DNA from: Porogramme epimiltina
Lineage: Eukaryota; Basidiomycota; Agaricomycetes; Polyporales; Polyporaceae
Reading direction: 5' to 3'
Assembly (NCBI GenBank): GCA_900155495.1
Contig: FTLJ01000586.1
Span: forward strand, 1-10,116
Length of the DNA: 10,116 nucleotides
A program made the translations under genes and the position numbers. The notes beneath the pieces were generated by a model. That model ran no database searches, had not been told where the DNA came from, and saw only the letters and a list, made by a program, of their open reading frames with translations. How positions within the stretch are numbered: the stretch's first letter is position 1; each line of letters opens with the position of its first letter. This document shows, piece after piece, positions 1 to 6,758 of this stretch.

Positions 1-725
1 CGGAAGGGTGTTCGCGACCCCCAGGAGCAGCACAAGCAGCGATACCCAGTGCTTCCTACACAGTGCATATGCACGAAGTGCAGAAAATACTGTCGGAAGT
101 CATCCGGTCGACATACGAAGAACTCGGCATGGAACCAGCAAGAATGACGCACTCGCTGAACAGGCAATGACCAAAGCGGCCAGCGTGGAGTCAAGCCGTG
201 AGGTCACATTACACCTAGAGAGAGAGCCAATCGATTGGGTAATGTGTTTTCGGACTCAGGTATGTCATCTACGCACCCCTAGAACAGTGAGGCGTCAGCA
301 GCAGAGCGCCAGGAATAGACGCGATACGTACGGCGGAAGATTTTCCGGAATACGGAAACAGGCTGAGCATGGTGACGATGAGGGACGCCAACGACGCGTA
401 TCGCAGAAGGAGATAGAGCACTGTTGCACTGGCGAGACTGCGGCGCCAGATATAGAGCACCTCGCGATCGAGGTTGAGGAAGTAGTCGAATACGACGATG
501 GCTGTGGAGTAGATGATCAAAGCGCACGCGTCAGCCCTTCCGCTGCACACGTCACGGGGCCAGTCTCGTGGCTTGGGGGATGGTGGGCTCACCGAAGCAC
601 GCTACTGAAACCCAAGAGGTTTCTAGGCTATAGGCAGGAGAGCGTAAGGAGGATTGTGCTGAGAAGTACCGCGACGCATACCTGCCGAGGGTGAGTTGAG
701 GAATAGCTGGTGTAGATTGTGCCAT
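1..725 (-). CDS. DUF6533-type multi-pass membrane protein, 5' part (copy 1, truncated by window start)
   Basis: Spliced gene read on the minus strand. Proposed exons: 682-725, 593-627, 332-501, 277-278, 153-214, and 89 down to the window edge. The ATG at 725 gives MAQSTPAIPQL. Exon 2 encodes SWVSVACF and exon 3 encodes FDYFLNLDREVLYIWRR, the hallmark of the fungal DUF6533 domain (hydrophobic helix, D-Y, then L-DREV--IW-R). RYASLASLIVTML follows as a second membrane helix. Exon 4 carries CNVTSRLDS and exon 5 FSALRAYALCRKHW. Donors are GTATGC, GTGAGC, GTACGT, GTGCGT and GTGCGT; acceptors are TAG or CAG, with CTGAC visible before two of them. Every exon has the same length and phase as in the paralogue at 1830-3561 (44, 35, 170, 2 and 62 nt), and exon 3 is about two thirds identical in protein. 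The biochemical role of the family is unknown; it should sit in a membrane. The 3' half lies outside the window, so I cannot say whether the gene is intact. Confidence 0.8.
277..278 (-). other. 2-nt micro-exon of DUF6533 copy 1
   Basis: GG lies between an acceptor (TTCTAG ending at 279) and a donor (GTGCGT starting at 276). Exon 3 ends in phase 0, but the next exon (from 214) is open only if two bases precede its first G, because its other two frames hit stops at once. Supplying GG gives a Gly codon before CNVTSR. A 23-nt version (256-278, donor GTCCGA) also keeps frame here but has a poor donor and has no counterpart in the second copy. Confidence 0.55.
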
Positions 726-877
726 GGTTTTGAATGAAATCGCATGGATCTCTGAAAGGAGACTGGATGTATCCGAGCGAGGTGCTACCCTTCTTATGTG
801 CGTGATTTGGTCGTCTGAGAGGCAGAAAGGTGCGTCACAGCTTGAAGAGGCGATACGGGGAAACTGTCAATGACGGA

Positions 878-933
878 GGGGGGGGGGGGGAATCCTAGCC
901 AGGGTTTGGTACAGNNGCCAGTGTTTGGTACAG
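878..933. repeat. G13 run plus 17-bp direct repeat flanking NN
   Basis: A run of 13 G (878-890) is followed by GCCAGGGTTTGGTACAG (898-914), two ambiguous bases (915-916) and GCCAGTGTTTGGTACAG (917-933). The two 17-mers differ at one base. The simplest reading is an assembly join or short gap whose flanking ends overlap but were not merged, next to a homopolymer that is hard to sequence. A real short tandem duplication is the alternative. It lies between the start of DUF6533 copy 1 and the end of the small gene at 980-1574, so it may blur that gene's 3' end. Confidence 0.6.
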
Positions 934-979
934 AATAAGAGCGAGGAGGGCGTCAGTAGCTTCACGATCGTGATACTTA

Positions 980-1574
980 TCAAACACCACTCACCGCCGC
1001 TGCGATTCCCACAATATGTCACACAGCGTCCCAATACCGGCATGGTCTGATGTGCACCGAGGGCGAGGACTTTGGCTAGCTCGACCGCGCTGTGCTCTGC
1101 TCCACGCGCTAGGATACATTCGACGGACGAGTGTCGATTAGGGCGGACCTGGTGCGCGCCACCTGACGTTTCTTCCAGAAACATGCACGACAGGACATGC
1201 TGGACGGATTCTGCCAAGGTCTGTCAGCACCCAATTAAGCTCGCAAACTCAGCGCCCTGCACCATGATCCCGTCACTGCCGCTGTCTGTGAGCTGGCACG
1301 CGCCACGTAAAAGCCGCCAGCTCCATACCTACCAGGCCCACCGAGGAGCCACACGGAATCCTAGATCGAAGCGGTGTGTCGCGACGCGTCTGTCAGTTGT
1401 TCTTGTTGTCGTTCCCAACAGTAGTCGTCACGTCTTGCAATGCAACTGGTAGGAGACCGGGGTTGCTTTCGCCGGCTCGATGATGAGTAGTGGATCAGTC
1501 ATGGATGCAATGAGGATTGATAGTCGGTATTGAGGATGCTCTCCCCGTATACCGACGAGTGTTGTGGTAGGCAT
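980..1574 (-). CDS. Small spliced hypothetical protein (about 133 aa), possibly carrying an in-frame stop
   Basis: I rebuilt this from short open stretches; I do not recognise the family. Proposed exons on the minus strand: 1432-1574, 1333-1389, 1263-1281, 1058-1220 and 980-999, with phases matching at every junction. Donors are GTGACG, GTAGGT, GTGCAG and GTGCAC; CTGAC lies just before the first and third acceptors. The start ATG at 1574 begins MPTTTLVGIRGEHPQYRLS. The first half reads as strand-rich sequence (RLSILIAS, PLLIIEP, YQLHCK, RFDLGFRVAPRW), the second as helical (TLAESVQHVLSCMFLEE, VELAKVLAL), with RHSSVECILARG between. Intron 3 (1221-1262) is 42 nt, a multiple of three, and would read as coding except for one TGA, so the gene may instead be a pseudogene or end early. 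The 3' end is also uncertain: GTGAGT at 985-990 could be a donor leading towards the NN spot. No introns of unusual type are needed. Confidence 0.42.
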
Positions 1575-1621
1575 GGTGCTAAGATAAGAACGGGAGGGTG
1601 GGGGGTGTGAATTGATGTCAG

Positions 1622-1639
1622 ACATATTATATAATATGT
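1622..1639 (-). promoter_or_regulatory. Perfect 18-bp AT-rich palindrome with TATATAA box
   Basis: ACATATTATATAATATGT is its own reverse complement. It contains TATATAA (1626-1632 read on the minus strand), about 52 nt upstream of the ATG at 1574, with a C-rich pyrimidine stretch between. The spacing suits a TATA box with a short leader for the small minus-strand gene. Because it is a palindrome it could work in either direction, but the downstream side on the plus strand is the 3' end of another minus-strand gene. Confidence 0.35.
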
Positions 1640-1829
1640 TGCAAACGGAAACTTACCTTATATGGTCAGACGACAATCCGATGGCGCGCTGAGGCCATCT
1701 TCAATCGCAAATCATGTTTTTGTGGAAATCTATTGAGATCAGTCATAGACCACTGTAACGTACAAACGACAGACCCACACCACTTCAAAGTCGCCACTCG
1801 CACAAATTTGACACGTGGCCAAACGCGAA

Positions 1830-3561
1830 TCAACATCGCGCCTCACCGTCCCAGCAACCTCCACGAGCGCGCCCCAGCGCCGCGCCATACAGCTCGTACT
1901 CGTCCACGTCCACCTCGGACCCATCCTTGTCCCACATTTCCGTCTCGCTCGCCCCGCCCCACTCGATGACCGCGTCGTAGACGCCGCTCTCGCGCGCGGG
2001 TCGCGCGGGCCGGAACACGATTGACGCGTCCGCGCCGGGGCGCACTGACGTCGACAGGCGCGTCGACGCGCCGAGACCGCCACCGCTCAGCGAGGCAGCG
2101 CTCGCTTCGTGTAGGTCGAGGATGAAGCGGCAGGTGAGGACGACCGTTGCGCTGCGCGGGGCGGTGAGTGTGGGGATGGGGGGCGGAGTGGCGTGACGTA
2201 CGTGCTTATCCAGCCGATGAGCAGGAAGACGATCTGCTCGCGGGGACGGCCGTGTGAGCGCGAGTGGCAGAGCGTGGGATGGAGTGACTGACCTCGAGGT
2301 TATTTATGAGCGCGACACTGATGAGGTTCACTAGGAGAAGCGCACTGAGGTTTCGTGCTGTCAGTTTGGCTGTGCTACTTCTACATTTTCACCCAGCGAA
2401 CTCTCACATGAAATACGTGATTCCTGCAGGCGGAAACCTGTCAGAAGCGGAGAGGGAAGGGAGGCAATGTACATGCCGTCGTTGAATAAGACCGACGCTA
2501 ACGCGAACTTGAAGTCAGCCCCAACGTTCATCGGCATTGCGCGCCGCCATGTGATGATTGCGACAAAGAGGTCGGCGGCGACGCCGGACGATCTTCCAAC
2601 TATTAAAGCTAGATCGAGAATCATTATCACCATAAGTATGAGTTTAGACCAGCGCGTACGAACAACTGTAGGCCGAACGTGAGCGTCACAACACATTAGT
2701 TTAGTGGAGGATACTTACGTGCGGAATTGCGACACGCCCGTCAGCGCGAAGTCGCATATGGTGTGAAGAGGTGTAGGATGGTACGTCGAACTCATTTTGA
2801 TCGCCCCATACTAGCCGGGCCAGTTAGGGTACGGAGGTGGGTAGAGCGCATTATATATGTGTCCTCACCAGAGACGTTACAGCGTTTGCTGAGCCCAGAC
2901 ACAATACTGCCAGAGAAATCCACTTCTTTCTGCACAGCGCGTATGCACGGAGCGCGGAGAACACTAACACTGGTGCATAAGTTTTCAGGTTTGGGCGTTT
3001 GAAGAGCGTGTTTACCTGCTGAGGATGTGATGACGATTGCGTCCAACGCAGAATCTATTCGTGTGACTACGTTGCACCTGCGAGAGAGGGATCGGGATCC
3101 GTACACGCCTACGTTAAAGAAACGCTATTTGCACTTACGTCTGGCAAGTCATGTTAGCCTTAGGGAGAAACCGGAGAAACGCGGACGCACAGTAGAAGAC
3201 TTTCCAACGAATGGAAACAAATTCAACATAGTCACGACGAGAGATGCTAACGACGCGTATCGCAACACAACGTAGATCGCGCTCGCGCTGGACCTCCGCC
3301 GGCGCCATATATAGAGTACCTCTCGGTCGAAAGACAGGCAATAGTCATATAGGATAATCGCTAGCATATAGTGGAAGAAGCTGAGTAAGGGGTGGAGGGA
3401 AAGGATCGCGAGGAGTTTCGAAAGCTCACCGAAGCACGCGACGGAAACCCATGAGCTTTGAAGGCTGGTGGCAGAAAGTGAGTTGTTAGAAGAGGAAAGA
3501 GGATGTGCAGGACGTACTCGCTGAGCGTCGGCTGACGCACAAACGACAATTGGGAGCTCAT
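1830..3561 (-). CDS. DUF6533-type seven-helix membrane protein, complete (copy 2)
   Basis: Proposed exons on the minus strand: 3518-3561, 3430-3464, 3191-3360, 3139-3140, 3016-3077, 2869-2963, 2719-2790, 2650-2665, 2408-2608, 2293-2357, 2202-2236 and 1830-2151. Together they give 1119 nt and 372 residues with consistent phases throughout. Visible marks: SWVSVACFAIILYDYCLSF (about residues 19-37), DREVLYIWRR (38-47), a second helix RYASLASLVVTML, CNVVTRIDS (85-93), FSALRAYALCRKKW (about 106-119), GRSSGVAADLFVAIITWRR (about 170-188), LSALLLVNLISVALIN, and IVFLLIGWIS leading into VVLTCRFILDLHEAS, the usual closing helix of the family. A hydrophilic tail of about 90 residues (282-372), Gly/Ala/Arg-rich and then acidic (DKDGSEVDVDEYELYG), follows. 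Seven membrane segments are my count. Exons 1-5 match copy 1 in length and phase. The least certain parts are the intron before 2790, the 16-nt exon 2650-2665, and the acceptors at 2964 (or 2970) and 2237 (or 2234). The function of DUF6533 proteins is not known. Confidence 0.8.
3139..3140 (-). other. 2-nt micro-exon of DUF6533 copy 2
   Basis: AC sits between acceptor TTGCCAG (ending at 3141) and a consensus donor GTAAGT (from 3138). The flanking introns are 50 nt (3141-3190, GCTAAC branch) and 61 nt (3078-3138). Exon 3 ends in phase 0 at ACT, and the next exon is open (CNVVTR) only when two bases precede its first G. No other GT within reach ends exon 3 in the required phase, and extending this exon past AC runs into TAA. 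Confidence 0.6.
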
Positions 3562-5065
3562 GCCCGCAGTGTAATGGCGAGCGGGGCGGGGATAGGAGCT
3601 GCGAGTGTCTCCAGGACGGCGACCGGGGCAGAAACTTCTCTGTGCTGGAGGGAGGTTGTGTGTGTTAGTTATATGTATGTTCCGGATCCGCAGGGCATCG
3701 TGTTGGGTTTGCAGGGTTCACTCTCTGGGCAAGGGGGCAGAAGAGAAGCTTTGGCAGATATCAGTGGAGTTTATATGCCGGGAATCTGGGTAGCCAGATC
3801 CTTCTGTTCGCTCCCACATGGTGTCATGTGCCGCTCCGCTTCCGAACTTGATGTTCGCGGAATTTGAAAGACATCTGTCTCTGGGCTGCCAATGAAAGCC
3901 CTCGAAGCGCCGGTAGCATCGAAACAGCATCCAACGTGCGGTCTTCCTGAGGCGACGTGATGGGAGATTCCTGGCTGACATCCGGTCAGACTGCGAGATA
4001 AGGACATGTCTCACGAGATTGTGCGGCCCCTCGCTCGGTGACCTTCTTTGAGTGTGCGGGGGGGTGAGATGGGACCTGGCAGGGCTACGGAAAGTTCAAT
4101 CTTCCGATGTGGAGGGAGGGGGGATCAAAGCGTCAGTAACTCGGCGTTAGGGGGATACACGGCTGGGATTAGGCCTGCCTTTTGTAGATTAAGGTTGAAC
4201 CAGTTACGCGGCCGTGTGATGTAGAGAATCACGGCCGTGTATATATCTCTACCCTGAGTGACTCTCAACGCATGATGGAGAACCAGTGGATCATGACAAA
4301 CACCGATGGTTTAGAGAGCTTTCGTCTGCTGTGTTGACGTGACGATGTTCGTCAGAGCCTCTCGGGCTTAGCCTGGAGTGGTAAATCCTGGGTCGATCAC
4401 TTGAGCACGTGTCGCAGTGATGGCCAAAGTCTAGATCCACGCTGATCCTCCTTCGTGCAATCCATGATCGCGCTAGCTTCGCCGGATTCTCCTCGTTCCC
4501 CGCTTCTACTCAAGGTTCCTGCCAGCCACCCGTTCAAAGTGATAACCAGAACATGTACTAGTTATTGAGTTGTCCCTGTGACTTTAGTCAAGGGCACCCC
4601 CGGACCTCAACAGTTCTTAGCAACGGAGACGCAGCGAGTTGTAACTTGATAATTTACCATCCTTGTAGAGTTCACTTCTCAAGGGGAGTACAGATTGTTT
4701 CGTTCATCCATGACGTATTCGTTCTAGGAGACGTAGTATCAACGTCGTCGTCTCCAAGGGGCGCAGAGTGTGGGAAGAAGCTGGAAATAGCGCGCCTAAC
4801 TGGCAACATGGCATTCGTCACCCACAAGGGGAGGGGTGTTGCCTATATTTTTGTCGCTTCGACCCCTAGGCTTCATATTCCCACAAGTATGGGTGGTGGA
4901 ATGCGATAGAGGTAGGGAAGGGATGCGCATTCGGGGCTGCCTGAACCATGAATGAGCCTGAGGGGGGAGCTTCTTCATCGGAAGTGGATTGAGAATAGCA
5001 TGTCATAAAGTGTATATTGAGACACAAGATAGTGCGTGGACAAAGGAGTGTGGGGGTTCCGGACG
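3562..5065. other. Intergenic stretch, no supported gene
   Basis: About 1.5 kb upstream of DUF6533 copy 2. Open frames here are short (up to about 120 codons, for example plus 3505-3867 and plus 4565-4909), have no recognisable motif and no consistent set of splice sites. A minus-strand frame around 4320-4515 is open for roughly 70 codons (motif SVDLDFGHHCDTC) but lacks an ATG and a splice context I trust. The 200 bp next to position 3561 should hold the promoter of copy 2; a weak TATA-like CATATAAC lies about 110 nt upstream of its ATG on the minus strand. Confidence 0.5.
4209..4237. repeat. Inverted repeat (8-bp arms) next to a TATATAT
   Basis: CGGCCGTG at 4209-4216 is matched by CACGGCCG at 4230-4237, with a 13-bp spacer whose inner edges (TGAT and ATCA) partly extend the pairing. 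TATATAT follows at about 4239-4245, and an ATGATGG lies about 30 nt further on the plus strand. The frame from that ATG closes after only 21 codons. It may be a promoter element or a chance hairpin. Confidence 0.3.
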
Positions 5066-5830
5066 ATGGTAGACTGTACGACTGAAGCTCTAAAGATGAG
5101 CAAATTGGCTCAGCGGGGGTGGTGTGCATGGGCCCTGTTCGTACAGCGCGATGGGATCATCGGGGGTGACGTCATCGAAGACGTGGTCACTGTTGTGAAG
5201 CGCTGTCCTGCGCGCGTCGAGCGGGGGAGAACTCCCTGTCGCGCCGCGCGCGCATGGTCGATGTGCGCCCGCGCCGCGCCGGCCGACAGCATTCCGCCAC
5301 TCCTGCTGAAAATGGTGACAGAGGAGAGCTACATATGCAGGCGCGCGCCCACGCGCCGCGGGGAGCAACTGCTCTGCCCGCACACGACGGCAGCTGCGCG
5401 GTTCACGCGAGACGTCGCGGCCCGGTCGCGCTCAAAGAATCCGGTCGCGGCGGCGTGCGGTAGGTCCTTGCGCATGCGTCGTGGCTGCTGGATCAACTGG
5501 GAGGGCGCGGCATGCAGGCGCCCCCTGCGGCGCGGTGGGTTCGTGGTCGCTGTGCTTTGCAACGGCGCGCGGGTTGATGTGCAAAACGCGGACCGTCTTC
5601 AGTGGTCATACGTGGCGACGGGTACGTGTGCTGGCCGTACAGGGGCGTAGTTAGGTGCTCGCTGGCGCGAGGTGCGCACATTTGTCTATTGAGAGACGGT
5701 GCGGTGAGCGCGCGAGGCGCGGATGGTGGAGTGGCACGGATGCTTGACAGAACGGCGAGCTCGAGGAGAGGGAAGCTGAGTGGACATAGCGCGTGCCAGA
5801 TCTAGAAGGTGACCGTCTGACGCCTATACG
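5066..5830. other. GC-rich block with overlapping open frames on both strands, product unassigned
   Basis: On the plus strand the frame from ATG 5066 stays open to 5650 (about 194 codons; start MVDCTTEALKMSKLAQRGW) but is rich in Cys, Arg and Ala without any motif, as expected when a GC-rich stretch lacks stops by composition. On the minus strand the frame closing at 5090 reads like an acidic C-terminal tail (HVFDDVTPDDPIALYEQGP) and has a good acceptor candidate (ACCATTTTCAG) near 5308. Only one of these, if any, can be real. CpG-rich runs at about 5210-5290 give the block a composition unlike its AT-richer surroundings. I could not assemble a full gene. Confidence 0.3.
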
Positions 5831-5967
5831 TCGAGGCAGCGCGCCCTCACCAGGTTGTGGAGCGGGAACGACTCTCTTCGAAGTTGACGGTAGAGGATAT
5901 GAGGCCATACATTAACGTTGAGAGCGCGGACGGGGCGATGGAGGGGGCTATTCCCATCGAGGCTTGA
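5821..5967 (+). CDS. Possible 3'-terminal exon of an unresolved plus-strand gene
   Basis: The plus-strand frame from 5821 to the TGA at 5965-5967 reads as soluble, charged, well-balanced protein: RPHQVVERERLSSKLTVED, then MRPYINVESADGAMEGAIP. A CTGAC branch-like site at 5817-5821 lies 18-22 nt before two acceptors (CGAG ending 5835, GGCAG ending 5839), so a last exon beginning at 5836 or 5840 is plausible. The preceding exons were not found; a short stretch at 5751-5786 (NGELEEREAEW) is a weak candidate. Minus-strand frames over the same bases are also open, but read as low-complexity Ser/Pro/Arg. I do not recognise the protein. Confidence 0.27.
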   Translation, partial: RLYVEAARPHQVVERERLSSKLTVEDMRPYINVESADGAMEGAIPIEA

Positions 5968-6758
5968 GAGGAAGCAAGCCTTGGCCGGGGGCTGAGATTG
6001 GATCGGGACAACGGGACGTGGTTTTCGGGACAGTTCGGCAAGAGCGCCGCGTCGGGAGAGGGACAACCGGCCATGAACAATGCGTGTGGAGCCGAAGGCG
6101 ATAGTCGGGCGGGAGGCTGGCGGGGGGCATCCAGCCATCGGGGGTCCGCAAGAGCACGTTTGCGGAGAGGGATCCACTGCGACTCGTCGGGGGCGCACGC
6201 TGGGTGGTCCATCGACGGATCCCCGCACACAGCCAGCCGTGCCTCATCGCCTAGCTGCGGGGGCTAGACTAGGCTAGGAATGACAGAGAGGCATCCTGGG
6301 GGAGCGTCTTGACCGGTGAGAACGGGAGAGCGCCAGGGAGCGAGCTACATACAGGAGCCGTCGTGCGGACCGGCGGAGGAAAACACGATCGGCATCAGTG
6401 CAGCTTGGCGACACGCGTGCAGACTGCTGCAATGGCGAGAGACGGCAGGAGTGCCATGGCCAGCGGGTGACTTGACAGAGAAGAGCGTGCTAGGCGTCGA
6501 GTAGCTGTGGGGCAGGCGAGGAAGCAAGCACGACACGCCCGATACATAGGACCGCAACACCGGAGAGACTGTTCGTCAGCGCGTCAGCGTCTATGATAAC
6601 CGAGGCACCTGAGCACCCCGAGCGCTTGTATTGTGGCCATGAGTCTGACATGCTTGTCGCTGAACGGGTCCAAGCAACACGGACGCTAAGAACGCGTTAC
6701 GCAGAGGAGATCGACTGGAGTACGAAATAGATGTAATAGCGTGAGGGGTAGTATATCA
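5968..6758. other. Intergenic stretch before the 3' end of the NACHT-WD40 gene
   Basis: Three minus-strand frames and one plus-strand frame are open for 90-134 codons between about 5950 and 6270. They overlap one another, are Pro/Arg/Ser-rich and show no domain, which fits GC-driven stop scarcity. From 6270 to 6758 I see nothing gene-like. This part should contain the 3' untranslated region of the minus-strand gene ending at 6759. Confidence 0.45.

Noticed and set aside
8..694. 228-codon plus-strand frame
   Set aside because: It runs antisense to the exons and introns of DUF6533 copy 1 and shows no domain. The minus-strand model has family motifs and a paralogue with the same exon lengths.
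1280..1360. P-loop-like phrase (WLLGGPGRYGAGG) on the minus strand
   Set aside because: It lacks the K-S/T of a Walker A motif and lies in another frame across an exon border of the small gene at 980-1574.
1739..2083. 114-codon minus-strand frame
   Set aside because: It is a shadow frame over the GC-rich last exon of DUF6533 copy 2, where the LTCRFILDLHE frame is the family-supported one.
5584..5640. A WD40-like phrase (VFSGHTWRRVRVLAV) on the plus strand
   Set aside because: Only one partial unit, frame closes soon after, and no WD or other blade follows. Most likely chance in GC-rich sequence.
5824..6247. Three overlapping minus-strand frames of 99-134 codons
   Set aside because: They overlap one another in different frames, are Ser/Pro/Arg-rich and show no domain; stop scarcity from GC content explains them. 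A phrase TPDGWMPPASLPPDYR recalls the WD40 protein tail but has no blades before it.
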